NCBI GenBank assembly: GCA_040218145.1
Contig: JAVJQK010000021.1
Location: 1-64,000, forward strand
Direction: 5' to 3'
DNA from: Sandaracinaceae bacterium
GTDB taxonomy: Bacteria; Myxococcota_A; Polyangia; Polyangiales; Sandaracinaceae
DNA length: 64,000 nt
This document shows positions 17,676 through 26,081 of this stretch, in pieces (position 1 is the stretch's first letter; every line of letters begins with the position of its first letter). The notes below the pieces were generated by a model, which was not told the DNA's origin, did not search any database, and saw nothing but the letters and a program-made list of their open reading frames with translations. Position numbers and translations under genes: made by a program.

Positions 17676-18553
17676 TGCGTGCGCTCGGACTCTGCCTCGC
17701 GCTGACGCTCCTCCTCCCCGTGGGCGCCTCGGCGCAAGACGAGCTCGCCGACGCGCTCGGCACACTCGAGCGCGCGAGCGCCGAGCAGGCACGCGTCCAG
17801 GCGGAGATGCAGGCCCTGGTCGGCCAGCGCGGCGCGTCCCGTCGTCGACTGCGCGAGCGGGTGCGCGCGCTCCACCGCATGCGTCGCGCGGGCGCCCTGC
17901 CTCTCTCGGGCGGCTTCGATGCGCTGCTCCGGCACCAGTCGCGCCTCAACCGCCTCGAGCAGCTCGTGCGTCGAGACGTCGAGGGGCTGCACGGCATGGA
18001 GCGTCGCGTGGCGGCGCTGCGCGACGAGAGCGTCCGGCTGGCCGCCGAGGTGGAGGAGGGCGAGCGGCGCGCGGCCGCGCTCCGCGAGGCGGAGGAGTCA
18101 CAGCTCGCGCTGCTCTCGCAGATGATGGAGGACCCGGCCTCGTACTCGGACGGCTTCGGGCTCCGGCTCAGCGACGGAAGCGCGCCGGCGGGGCTCGCCT
18201 CGCAGCGCGGAAACCTCCCGCTGCCCGTCGGCGGCTCCGCGCGGATCGCGACGGCCGAGCGCGAGGGCGGCGCGGGGCTCGAGCTCGCCGCGACGGCCGG
18301 CGTCAGCGTGCGCGCGGTGCACACCGGACGCGTCGCGTACGCCTCCCAGCACCCCGCCTACGGGAGCCTCGTCATCCTCGACCACGGCGACGGCCACTAT
18401 ACGGTCTACGGCGGGCTCGGAGCCGTGGCGGTGCAGGTGGGGCAGCAGGTGCCGGCGAACACGCCGCTCGGCACGGTGGGCGGGCAGCCGCTCTTCTTCC
18501 AGGTTCGCCGGGGGACCCGCGCGCTCGACGCTCGGGCTTGGCTGGGGCTTTAG
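17675..18553 (+). CDS. EnvC-like peptidoglycan hydrolase activator with degenerate LytM domain
   Basis: 292 residues. Signal peptide ending ASAQ, a long coiled coil (about 22-150) and a C-terminal M23/LytM-type domain (about 180-292). The zinc ligands of active M23 enzymes are absent: the HxxxD region reads GLELAATAG, the YGHL region reads VYGGLG, and the HLHFE motif reads PLFFQVRRG. By family logic it is a non-enzymatic EnvC-type activator of amidases, recruited by FtsEX to split septal peptidoglycan. The start overlaps ftsX (TGATG), which strongly supports the FtsEX-EnvC assignment. A repeat element begins on its stop codon. Confidence 0.9.
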   Translation: MRALGLCLALTLLLPVGASAQDELADALGTLERASAEQARVQAEMQALVGQRGASRRRLRERVRALHRMRRAGALPLSGGFDALLRHQSRLNRLEQLVRRDVEGLHGMERRVAALRDESVRLAAEVEEGERRAAALREAEESQLALLSQMMEDPASYSDGFGLRLSDGSAPAGLASQRGNLPLPVGGSARIATAEREGGAGLELAATAGVSVRAVHTGRVAYASQHPAYGSLVILDHGDGHYTVYGGLGAVAVQVGQQVPANTPLGTVGGQPLFFQVRRGTRALDARAWLGL

Positions 18554-18785
18554 TTGTTGGGAGGGGCTTTTCAAGCCCCTCCCCCCCGCGGCGCCGGCGC
18601 GACGGTCCATCGCTCCGGTGCTCCGCACCTCCGCGAGGGACCGCCGCGCCGGCTCTGCGGGGCCCCCCCACCCAAGTCGGGCGGCTGCGCCGCCCGTGTC
18701 CCGCGCTCCGCGCGTGAGCCACGCGGCTCGCGCTTTCGCTTCGCGAAAGCTGGCCGCCCGCTGCCGCGGGTCAGCCGCTTGGGGG
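18550..18785 (+). repeat. structured repeat element, copy A
   Basis: About 236 bp, nearly identical to 37245-37485. It begins on the stop codon of the EnvC-like gene (TTAGTTGTTGGG). Stems in order: 18559-18583 (GGGAGGGGCTT/AAGCCCCTCCC, loop TTC); 18593-18608 with 18638-18653 (16 positions, one mismatch) enclosing GGTGC/GCACC; 18679-18685 with 18689-18695 (loop TGC); 18711-18716 with 18720-18725 (loop AGC); 18732-18739 with 18743-18750 (loop TTC). No credible coding frame. The first hairpin could act as a terminator, though no T-run follows it. Confidence 0.85.
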
Positions 18786-18972
18786 CGCGACTTCGCTTCG
18801 CTCGTCGCTGACGGCGGTCGCGACTTCGCTTCGCTCGTCGCTGACGGCGGTCGCGACTTCGCTTCGCTCGTCGTTGACGGCGGCCGCGACTTCGCTTCGC
18901 TCGTGCTGACGGCGGCCGCGACTTCGCTTCGCTCGTCGTTGACGGCGGCCGCGACTTCGCTTCGCTCGTGGC
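18786..18972 (+). repeat. 33-bp tandem array after element copy A
   Basis: Six units, the last cut short, of about 33 bp with core CGACTTCGCTTCGCTCGTCG followed by a spacer close to YTGACGGCGGY. Each core starts CGAC and ends GTCG, so every unit can form a small hairpin. One unit is a base shorter. The frames through it are Arg/Ser/Glu-poor junk without start signals. The core CGCTTCGCTCGTCG is shared with the array at 37486. Confidence 0.85.
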
Positions 18973-19055
18973 TTGGAGGATCGCGGCACGGCACGAGTTC
19001 GCTTCCCGTTTCCATGGCTTCGCGATGGATTCGGGTCCGGATCTGGGCGGCGCGC

Positions 19056-19426
19056 CCGCCTCCGCCTCCGCCTCCGCTCCCGCTTCCGTTGCCGCCTCCG
19101 CTCCCGCTCCCGTTGCCGCCTCCGCTCCCGCTCCCGTTGCCGCCTCCGCTGCCGCTCCCGTTGCCGCCTCCGCTGCCGCTCCCGTTGCCGCCTCCGCTCC
19201 CGCTCCCGCTCCCGCTGCCGCTCCCGCTCCCGCTCCCGCTCCCGCTCCCGCTGCCGCTGCCGCTCTCGCTGCCGCGCCCGCTCTCGCTGCCGCTCCCGCT
19301 CTCGCTGCCGCGCCCGCTCTCGCTGCCGCTCTCGCTGCCGCTGCCGCTGCCGCTCTCGCTGCCGCTCTCGCTGCCGCTCCCGCTGCCGCTCCCGCTCCCG
19401 CAGCCGCAGCCGCTCCCGCTCCCGCC
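19056..19426. repeat. hexamer-based low-complexity array 1
   Basis: About 370 bp of CCGCTC, CCGCCT, CCGTTG and CCGCTG hexamers in mixed order, with higher-order units such as CCGCCTCCGCTCCCGTTG. All frames stay open because of the composition, giving Ala/Pro/Ser or Arg-only polypeptides, so I call no gene. It follows the 33-bp array by about 85 bp; together 18554-19490 holds only repeat DNA. Confidence 0.85.
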
Positions 19427-19490
19427 GCGCGCGGGTCTCTAGCCGAGATCGGCCGCAACCTCCGCGCGCCATCGGCGATGGGAGCGCGTC

Positions 19491-19625
19491 ATGCCCAACA
19501 CGCCTCTCCTCGCGCTCGTCGATCAGGGCCTCCGGCTCGGCACCTTCGTCGGCGTCGTCGTCAGCGCCACCCTCGCGCTGACGTTCTTCGCCCTCGTCGC
19601 CTGCGCCCGCGGCGCCCCGGAGTGA
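19491..19625 (+). CDS. small single-span membrane protein
   Basis: 44 residues, MPNTPLLALVDQGLRLGTF followed by a hydrophobic stretch of about 22 residues and a short ARGAPE tail. Its TGA is immediately followed by the stop of the convergent PEBP-type gene, with no base between. The clean hydrophobic span and tidy end support a real gene; no strong ribosome site is seen (GGGAGCG 5-6 bases before the ATG is a fair match). Function unknown. Confidence 0.45.
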   Translation: MPNTPLLALVDQGLRLGTFVGVVVSATLALTFFALVACARGAPE

Positions 19626-20255
19626 TCAGTAGATGCCGGTGAACGAAGCCGACGCGATCGAGATCGACTCGACCAGCGCGGCGACGTCGTTCTCGGGCGT
19701 GCCCCGGTCCACGTCGGGCAGGCTCGCGACGTCGAGCGCGTGCACGGTCCACGCGTAGGTGTTCCCGCGTCCGCCCGAGCAGGGGCCGAAGTAACCGAAG
19801 TAGCCGCTGCCCTGGATCTCCGCCTGCTTGGCGCCGGCGGGGAAGGGCGGCTCGTAGCCGCTCGGCACGCCCTCGTCGACGGCGGTCGTGGAGCCGGGGA
19901 TGTCGTAGATGACCCAGTGCACCAACCCTCCCGCCGAGCGGTCTCGCACGATCACGGCGTACGACGCGGCTTCGGGGCCGCCGGACCACGAGAGCGCGGG
20001 CGTGACGTCTTCGCCCACACCATCGGGGACGAGCGGCGGTCCACACTGGTGGCGCTGCGGGACGGCCTCGCCATCGCCGAACGCCGTGGTGGCGAGCGCG
20101 AGCGGCGGCGGGGGCCCGGCGTCCGGAGGGCCGGTGTCCTCTCGGATCCCCGCGTCGGGCTCGCCCGCGTCGAGCTCGGTCACCGCGTCGCTGCAGCCCA
20201 TGAGCCCGAGGAAGACGAGCCCGTTCATCGCGAGTCGGAGCGCCGGTCCACGCAT
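19626..20255 (-). CDS. PEBP-family (YbhB/YbcL-like) lipoprotein
   Basis: 209 residues. Lipobox LMGC with Cys21, so lipid-anchored. A short Asp/Pro-rich spacer precedes a phosphatidylethanolamine-binding-protein fold: ALSWSGGPEAASYAVIVRDR, then LVHWVIYDIP and GYFGPCSGG, then YAWTVHALD. These match YbhB/YbcL proteins, whose ligand is unclear. The Asp/Glu just before DVDRGT is as expected. Transcribed alone, convergent with the 44-residue gene. Confidence 0.85.
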   Translation of the reverse strand: MRGPALRLAMNGLVFLGLMGCSDAVTELDAGEPDAGIREDTGPPDAGPPPPLALATTAFGDGEAVPQRHQCGPPLVPDGVGEDVTPALSWSGGPEAASYAVIVRDRSAGGLVHWVIYDIPGSTTAVDEGVPSGYEPPFPAGAKQAEIQGSGYFGYFGPCSGGRGNTYAWTVHALDVASLPDVDRGTPENDVAALVESISIASASFTGIY

Positions 20256-20490
20256 GCCCCGAGCCTATCACCGCCCCCGCGGCGGCCCACCGAGCCGTGT
20301 CGCCGCGCGGCGGTTCCTGGAGGTCTCGCGGGTCGAAGCTTCGTGGCCACGAATGGCGGGCAGCGTCGTGCAGCCCCGACTCCCGCTCGTCGCGCCGCTG
20401 CCACCGCTCGTCGCCCGCCGCCGCGCGTGACGCAAGCGTGGGGCCAGTCTCCGCCCGCAGCTCACCTCGGAGCTCGCAGGAGGAACAACG

Positions 20491-21108
20491 ATGACTCGCC
20501 GATTCAACCGCCCCCTCGCTCGCATCGCGAGCGCCGCCCCTCTCGTGCTCGTGCTCCTGGCGCTCGCACCCGCCGCGCAGGCCCAGGACCGCTTCGCGAG
20601 ACGGGCGCACATGGAGCTCTCCTTCGCGCCTGGTTGGGGCTTCTCGCTGGGTGAGCCGTCGGACTCCTCGTCCGGCTCCTGTGGCTCGCTCTACTGTGGG
20701 TTCGGGAGCGCGCCGCCGCCGACGGACGCGGGGCTGTCTCTGACCACCGACCTGCGCGTTCTCGCTCCGGAGGGCGTGGGCTTCGCCCTGCGGGTCGGCG
20801 TCGAGTGGGGCGTCATCGTGCTCGAGCCGGGCGCCGCCTACACGCTCGACCTGCACGCGGGCACCGAGGGCGGCGTGGCGTTGCAGCTCGCCGGCGGAGT
20901 CGCCATCGCGGCGGCGTTCGCGGACGTGGGGCCCGACGCGACCCGCGACGCGCTCGGGGGATGGACACAGGTCGGCGTGGACTTCCGCCACGGCAGCTTC
21001 TTCGCCGGGGTGGCGCTCGACGCGCGCGCGATGGTGCGGCCCGGCGACGGGGTCGGGTACGGCGTCGTCACACCGACGCTTCGAATCGGTGGCGAGTGGG
21101 GCCTCTGA
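20491..21108 (+). CDS. secreted hypothetical protein, probable outer-membrane or periplasmic beta protein
   Basis: 205 residues. A long signal peptide ends APAAQAQD. The mature part alternates hydrophobic and polar residues, is Gly-rich, and ends with an aromatic-flanked strand (TLRIGGEWGL), the pattern of a small outer-membrane beta barrel. A Cys pair lies in SGSCGSLYCGFG. Ribosome site AGGAGGAACAACG before ATG is excellent. I recognise no family. Confidence 0.65.
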   Translation: MTRRFNRPLARIASAAPLVLVLLALAPAAQAQDRFARRAHMELSFAPGWGFSLGEPSDSSSGSCGSLYCGFGSAPPPTDAGLSLTTDLRVLAPEGVGFALRVGVEWGVIVLEPGAAYTLDLHAGTEGGVALQLAGGVAIAAAFADVGPDATRDALGGWTQVGVDFRHGSFFAGVALDARAMVRPGDGVGYGVVTPTLRIGGEWGL

Positions 21109-21237
21109 CGCGCCGCCTCCTGGAGGTCCAGGGGGCGGTGTGGGGGAGCGCCGTCCTGGGCAGCGGGCGGCGCGTCGCCTATCCTGCGCGCGCTGCGCGT
21201 CTTGGCGGAGGCGTGGCGGTGGTGGATTGGAGAGGTG

Positions 21238-23463
21238 ATGACCCGAACGTTCGTATCGCTCCTGGCGCTGGGCGCCTGCTTGCTCATCGCGGGCCCCGCG
21301 CTCGCGCAGACGATCCCAGCCGGCCAACGCGCGCGGGTCGAGACGCTCGCGCAGGCGCCGGCCGCGCGCGTGCTGCGGGACGAGGCGGGGCGCGTGCGTC
21401 GCGCGTGGGGGCTCGAGATCCCGGCCGCGGGGATGGACGCGACGTCGCGCGCCCGCGACTTCCTCGGGCGGTTCGGGCACGAGCTGGCGATGCCCGCGGA
21501 CGCCCGGCTGGTGCCGCTGTCGGTGCACGAGGCGCACGGATTCACCGTCGTCCGCTTCGCGAGACACGCCCACGGTGGCCCCGTGCTCGGCGGGACGGTC
21601 GTGGTGCGGCTCCGCGGCGAGCGAGTCGACTACGTCGCGGCGCATCGCGTCGCGGCCCCCGAGGCGCGGTCCCCCGACGCACGGGCGACGCGCTCCATCG
21701 ACGAAGCGACCGCCGCCCGACTCGCCCTCGCCGAGACCCAGCTCGAGCGCGTGCTCGAGGCCGAGGCCGCCGCGCTCGAGCAGGATGGTTTGCTGTACCC
21801 GGTCTGGCGTGTCGACGTGGCCGGCGCCCACCTGCATCAGCGCGAGCGCGTGATCCTGGGCGGCGACGGCGCGCTCCTCGCCCGGCATCCGCTCTCGCTC
21901 GACGCGCTCGGGCGCGTCTTCCCCCGCGACCCGACGAGCGACGAGGACATGACGAGCGACGTGGAGCTCGGGTTCCTCACGAGCCGCGAGCGGCTCACCG
22001 GGCGCTACTTCCGGGTCGAGAGCTGCAACGCGGGCACGCGCGGCTGCGAGCCGACGCAGCTCGCCACCGCGGACGCGGCCGGGGACTTCCTCTTCGATCC
22101 CATGGAGCCCGCCTTCGACGACGCCTTCGCCGAGGTGCACACCTACCACCACGCCAACCGCGCGGCGGCCTACTTCCGCGACACGCACGACTTCACCTGG
22201 ACGTGCGGCGGAGACAGCTTGATGCGCGTCTTCGTCAACTACACCGAAGGCCCGGATGTCCCGTACGACAACGCGGCGTACTCACCTTCGAGCGGGTCCG
22301 ACTGCGGGTTCATGCTCTTCGGGCAGGGCGCCTCACACGACTTCTCCTACGACTCGGACGTCGTCTACCACGAGTTCACCCACGGCATCGTCGACGGGAT
22401 CGCGGGCCTCGGGTTCTTCCTCGTCGACGCGCTCGGCGTCTCGTACGACCCCGGCGCGGTCAACGAGGGCACCGCGGACTACTTCGCGGCCACGCTGAGC
22501 GGGGACCCGTTCATGGCCGAGTACTTCATGGGCGCCTCGGCGAGCGGGGAGGGCGCGCTGAGGCGACTCGACAACGACCTCGTCTGCCCCGACGACCTGG
22601 CCGGTGAGTCGCACTTCGACGGGCGCATCTGGGCCGGCTTCGGCTGGGAGGTGCGCGAGATCCTCGGGGCGGAGAAGACCGACGCGCTCATCTTCACGAC
22701 CGTCGCGTCGCTCGAGATGATCCCGTCGCTCGCGGAGCTGGCCGAGGTGACGATGGCCACCGCCGACGCGATGCAGGCGGCGGGGACCCTCGACGCCGAC
22801 GATCGCGCCGTCATCCAGGCTTCGCTCGAGGGCCGCGGGCTCGTCGGCTGCGAGCGCGTCGCGCCGCTCGACGGCGGCTTCACCCGCATCGGCTTCTCCG
22901 GCAACGGGTCGCTCACGTCGAGCGCGGGGGGCTCGATCGCGCCCGTCCACTACCGCGTCGACGTGCCGGCGGACGCGACGCGGCTGGTGATCACGATCGA
23001 GTCGGCGACGTTCGGAGAGCCCGACTTCCTCCTCCACACGCGCGTGGGCGCGCCGGTCCGCTTCGTCCCCAGCCGCACGCCGCCGGTGGTCGCCAACGGC
23101 TCGCTCGACCCGGACGCGCGTGGACGCGTGGTCCTGACGCGGGAGACGGAGACGCCGCTCGCCCGCTGCGAGACGCTCTACATCGCGGTGGTCACGGAGA
23201 ATCTGCGCACGGTCAACGCGGCGCTGTACCGCATCCAGGCGACGCTCGAGCAGAGCGGCCTCGACGAGAGCTGCGAGGATCCGCCGACCGAGGAGGACGC
23301 CTCCGCGCCGGTCGTGGACGCTGGCGTCTCCGCCGACGGTGGCGTGACCAGCCCCTCCGGCGGAGGCTGCGGCTGTCGCGCGTCGGGCGCCTCGCCGCTG
23401 CCGCTCGGCGCGCTGGGCCTCTTCGTCACGTTCTTGGCATTTCGCAGGCGGCGCCCTAGGTAA
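21238..23463 (+). CDS. secreted gluzincin metallopeptidase with MYXO-CTERM-like tail
   Basis: 741 residues from ATG 21238 (GGAGAGGTG upstream). Signal peptide ending PALAQ; an FTP-like propeptide (about 30-190, HGFTVVRFARHAHGG); then the catalytic region with HEFTH (His378, Glu379, His382) and the third ligand Glu410 in NEGTADYF. The 28-residue spacing from HExxH to Glu is closer to M36 fungalysins than to thermolysin. A beta-sandwich follows, then an acidic stretch and a C-terminal GGGCGC, hydrophobic helix and RRRR end. That tail is the MYXO-CTERM sorting pattern, expected to be processed for surface anchoring. Probably a digestive protease. Confidence 0.9.
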   Translation: MTRTFVSLLALGACLLIAGPALAQTIPAGQRARVETLAQAPAARVLRDEAGRVRRAWGLEIPAAGMDATSRARDFLGRFGHELAMPADARLVPLSVHEAHGFTVVRFARHAHGGPVLGGTVVVRLRGERVDYVAAHRVAAPEARSPDARATRSIDEATAARLALAETQLERVLEAEAAALEQDGLLYPVWRVDVAGAHLHQRERVILGGDGALLARHPLSLDALGRVFPRDPTSDEDMTSDVELGFLTSRERLTGRYFRVESCNAGTRGCEPTQLATADAAGDFLFDPMEPAFDDAFAEVHTYHHANRAAAYFRDTHDFTWTCGGDSLMRVFVNYTEGPDVPYDNAAYSPSSGSDCGFMLFGQGASHDFSYDSDVVYHEFTHGIVDGIAGLGFFLVDALGVSYDPGAVNEGTADYFAATLSGDPFMAEYFMGASASGEGALRRLDNDLVCPDDLAGESHFDGRIWAGFGWEVREILGAEKTDALIFTTVASLEMIPSLAELAEVTMATADAMQAAGTLDADDRAVIQASLEGRGLVGCERVAPLDGGFTRIGFSGNGSLTSSAGGSIAPVHYRVDVPADATRLVITIESATFGEPDFLLHTRVGAPVRFVPSRTPPVVANGSLDPDARGRVVLTRETETPLARCETLYIAVVTENLRTVNAALYRIQATLEQSGLDESCEDPPTEEDASAPVVDAGVSADGGVTSPSGGGCGCRASGASPLPLGALGLFVTFLAFRRRRPR

Positions 23464-23471
23464 CTCGGGTG

Positions 23472-23735
23472 ATGCCGAAGGTCGAGATCTACACCACGCG
23501 CTGGTGCCCCTACTGCCACGCCGCCAAGGCGCTCCTCGACGCGAAGGGCGTCGCGTACGAGGAGATCGCGGTCGACGGTGATCAGCAGAAGCGCGCCTGG
23601 CTCATGGAGGCGTCCGGTCAGCGCACGGTCCCGCAGGTGTTCATCGACGGAAAGCCCTACGGCGGCTTCACCGACATCGCGAAGCTGGATCGGCAGGGGC
23701 GGCTCGAGGCGCTACTCGCCGGCGACGCGGCGTAG
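23472..23735 (+). CDS. glutaredoxin
   Basis: 87 residues from ATG 23472. Dithiol active site C12-PY-C15 in TTRWCPYCHAA, cis-proline loop RTVPQVFIDG, and GG-F glutathione-binding turn YGGFTDI. A GrxC-type cytosolic thiol-disulphide oxidoreductase that uses glutathione. Its last 24 bases overlap the end of the convergent lipoprotein gene. Confidence 0.93.
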   Translation: MPKVEIYTTRWCPYCHAAKALLDAKGVAYEEIAVDGDQQKRAWLMEASGQRTVPQVFIDGKPYGGFTDIAKLDRQGRLEALLAGDAA

Positions 23736-24074
23736 CTGCAGGTCCACGCGCCGCTGCGGCGTGTCGAAGAAGACCGTCTCTTCTTTCGTCCGGAAGCCCT
23801 CGGCCTCGGCGCGGACCTGCCCGAAGGGGACATCGGTCAGGACGCGCATTCGATAGCGCCCGGACTCGTCGGTCGTCGTCTCGCTGAGGATGCGAGTGTC
23901 CGAGCTGAACACGACGCGAGCGTTGGCGATGCCGTCCCCCGCGTCGCCGCCCTCGAGCAGCGCGGTCACGCGGCCGGAGAGCTCGAAGGCGTCCGTCGGC
24001 GCGGCACCATCGCAGCTCACCGCGAGCAGCAGCCCGAGCGTGAGCGGAACCAGGACCAGGGCGCGTTGTCCCAT
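23712..24074 (-). CDS. lipoprotein with carboxypeptidase-regulatory-like domain
   Basis: 120 residues from ATG 24074; in-frame ATGs at 24092 and 24113 would lengthen the signal region. A hydrophobic signal ends AVSC, a weak lipobox. The rest is one beta-sandwich of CarboxypepD_reg type: ELSGRVTALL, then IANARVVFSS and TTTDESGRYRMRVL, ending in FDTPQRRVDLQLR. These domains are usually extracellular structural modules. Divergent from the next gene with 16 bp between the start codons. Confidence 0.75.
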   Translation of the reverse strand: MGQRALVLVPLTLGLLLAVSCDGAAPTDAFELSGRVTALLEGGDAGDGIANARVVFSSDTRILSETTTDESGRYRMRVLTDVPFGQVRAEAEGFRTKEETVFFDTPQRRVDLQLRRVAGE

Positions 24075-24090
24075 GCGGCGGGAGGATACC

Positions 24091-24897
24091 ATGTCCGAGC
24101 CCTTGCCCGTCATCGCAGCCGAGCCCTACGCTGCGCCGCCCATGAGCGCGGAGCCTCCCTCGTCCCTGACGCGACACGCCCTGATCCCCACGTCGATCGC
24201 GGTGTGCTTCACGCTCGTCTACGGGGTGGAGGCGGCGCCCTGGTGGGTGATCGTCATCGGCGCGCCCGCCCTCCTGCTCTACCTCGGCGCACCCACCATC
24301 GGGCGGCGCTCCCTCGCGCGCTTCGATCGGGACGCGGTCCGGCTGCTCTCGGGTGGCCAGCGTCGCCGGCTCCCACGCCGCTACGCGCGCGCGCTCGGCA
24401 TGCGTCTGTTCGCTCCGCCCGCCCTCGTCGCCGAGCGTCGCGGTCTGGTCCACGCCGAGACAGGCGCGCCCGGGCCCGCGCGCGCCGCCTACCGCGAGGC
24501 CCTCGACGGCTATCCAGAGGACGCGGCGCCGATCGGCGTGATGCTCGGCCTCGCGCACGCGAGCTTCGCCCTCGGCGACTCCGCCGACGCGATCGCGCGC
24601 TACCGCGCCGTGTGGCGCCGCTCGAAGACCTTCCCGCGCGTGGCCAAGAACCTCGCTCACGCGCTCGCCCGGAAGGGCGAAGACCTCGCGGAGGCGGAGA
24701 CCCTCGCGGAGCGCGCGCTCGCAGACGCGCCCGAGCCACCTCCCGCGGAGCTCTCGCTCGTCCGCGCCCTGGTGCACGCCAAGCGCGGCCAGCGCGGGCC
24801 GGCCCGGAAGCTCCTGAAGCGGGCGCGTGCCCACGAGGACGCGGCCCGGCTCGAGGAGCTGGTCGAAGAGGTCGAGACGGCGCTCGAGGAGCTCTGA
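24091..24897 (+). CDS. TPR membrane protein
   Basis: 268 residues from ATG 24091, with a strong GGGAGGATACC ribosome site. A short Pro-rich N-terminus, two adjacent membrane segments (about 27-70), then three or four TPR-like helix pairs (AAYREALDGYPEDAAP, ADAIARYRAVWRRSKTF) to the C-terminus. Probably a membrane-anchored scaffold facing the cytoplasm. It ends 3 bases before the stop of convergent mglA. Confidence 0.8.
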   Translation: MSEPLPVIAAEPYAAPPMSAEPPSSLTRHALIPTSIAVCFTLVYGVEAAPWWVIVIGAPALLLYLGAPTIGRRSLARFDRDAVRLLSGGQRRRLPRRYARALGMRLFAPPALVAERRGLVHAETGAPGPARAAYREALDGYPEDAAPIGVMLGLAHASFALGDSADAIARYRAVWRRSKTFPRVAKNLAHALARKGEDLAEAETLAERALADAPEPPPAELSLVRALVHAKRGQRGPARKLLKRARAHEDAARLEELVEEVETALEEL

Positions 24898-24900
24898 GGC

Positions 24901-25491
24901 TCAGCCGCCCGAGCGCTTGAGCTCGGTCAGGACCAGCTTGGCGATCGCCTTGAGCGTCTCGAAGACGCCCTGACCGCTCACCGCCACCGCGTCGAAGTCG
25001 GGGACGCCGTTCGGGTTCAGCATCGAGCGGAGCTCCTCGGACGGCGCGATCGCCGGCATGTCCCGCTTGTTGTACTGAATCACGTACGGAAGCTTGTCGA
25101 GGCTGTAGCCCTGCTCCGCGAGGTTCGAGCGGAGGTTGTCGAGCGACTCGAGGTTGGCCTCCATGCGGGCGATCTGCGAGTCGGCGACGAAGACGACTCC
25201 GTCGACGCCCTTCAGGATCAGCTTCCGGCTCGCGTCGTAGAAGACCTGACCCGGCACCGTGTAGAGGTGGAAGCGCGTCTTGAAGCCGCGGATCTCACCG
25301 AGCGCGAGCGGGAGGAAGTCGAAGAAGAGCGTCCGCTCGGTCTCCGTGGCGAGGGAGATCATCTTCCCCTTCGCCTCGGGATTGGTCTTGTTGTAGATGA
25401 ACTGCAGGTTGGTCGTCTTCCCGCACAGGCCGGGCCCGTAGTAGACGATCTTGCAGTTGATCTCGCGCGAGAGGTAGTTGATGAACGACAT
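24901..25491 (-). CDS. mglA: gliding-motility polarity GTPase MglA
   Basis: 196 residues, as in Myxococcus (195). Ras-like GTPase with P-loop GPGLCGKT (19-26), and the MglA-specific replacement of the DxxG aspartate by Thr78 in YTVPGQ, and NKRD (141-144). In Myxococcus it marks the leading cell pole and recruits the motility machineries; GTP hydrolysis is stimulated by MglB. It follows mglB with 8 bases between, the standard mglBA order. Some non-gliding bacteria carry MglA homologues, so motility itself is inferred. Confidence 0.96.
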   Translation of the reverse strand: MSFINYLSREINCKIVYYGPGLCGKTTNLQFIYNKTNPEAKGKMISLATETERTLFFDFLPLALGEIRGFKTRFHLYTVPGQVFYDASRKLILKGVDGVVFVADSQIARMEANLESLDNLRSNLAEQGYSLDKLPYVIQYNKRDMPAIAPSEELRSMLNPNGVPDFDAVAVSGQGVFETLKAIAKLVLTELKRSGG

Positions 25492-25499
25492 CGGCTAGC

Positions 25500-25982
25500 T
25501 CAATCGTTGAACAGGTTGTCGATGTCTTCGTCGGTGATCTCGGCGAAGGGTGTCTCGCGCGCGGGGTCCTGCACCTTCTGGAGCAGGATCTCGAAGATCC
25601 CGTTCAGCTCCTCCGAGGACTTCTTCACGCGCAGTCGGACCAGGCCGAGGCTGGTCTTGTTGTCGAAGATGACCACGAGGATCACCCGGTTGCCGACCAG
25701 CTGGATGTGGATGTTGGACTGCTCGCCCTCGTGGAACTGAGTCGTGAACTCGTTCTCCCGAAGCAGCTTCGCCATCCCTCCGGTCGCGGCGATGTTGCCG
25801 GCCGTCAGGGAGGCGAGCGACGTCGTGTCGAGTTGCTCGGTTTCACCGCTCGCGGCGATGAGCTGTCCGTTCTTGTCGATGATGAAGACGACTCTGGCGT
25901 TCGCTTCCTTCACCAGGCGATCGACGATCGCCTGGATCTGGTTGAACTCCTCTTCGTACATCACCATCTGCGGGTTCGTCAT
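25500..25982 (-). CDS. mglB: MglB, roadblock/LC7 GTPase-activating protein for MglA
   Basis: 160 residues from ATG 25982 (MTNPQMVMYEEEF), with GGAGGAG upstream; ATG 25997 would add five. A single roadblock/LC7 domain: helix VDRLVKEANARVVFIIDKNGQLIAASGE (quoted in part as VVFIIDKNGQ), then a second helix and strands ending in an acidic ITDEDIDNLFND tail. MglB homodimers act as the GAP for MglA and mark the lagging pole in Myxococcus. First gene of the mglBA pair. Confidence 0.95.
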   Translation of the reverse strand: MTNPQMVMYEEEFNQIQAIVDRLVKEANARVVFIIDKNGQLIAASGETEQLDTTSLASLTAGNIAATGGMAKLLRENEFTTQFHEGEQSNIHIQLVGNRVILVVIFDNKTSLGLVRLRVKKSSEELNGIFEILLQKVQDPARETPFAEITDEDIDNLFND

Positions 25983-26081
25983 CAGGCTCCTCCGCACGTC
26001 ACCGCCCGGGGGGCGGTCGGCTGGACCCGTTGGTATCAGAGGGCCCGGCGTAGGTAAAGGCTGGATCTATCCGCCGGGCTC

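Noticed and set aside
18786-18972. CRISPR-like array of 33-bp units
   Set aside because: Spacers between cores are near-identical rather than unique, unit length varies, and no cas gene is near.
18571-19642. Ala-, Arg- or Pro/Ser-rich reading frames on both strands
   Set aside because: All are products of the repeat arrays. They have no start signals and no folded-protein character, and the frames are open in every phase.
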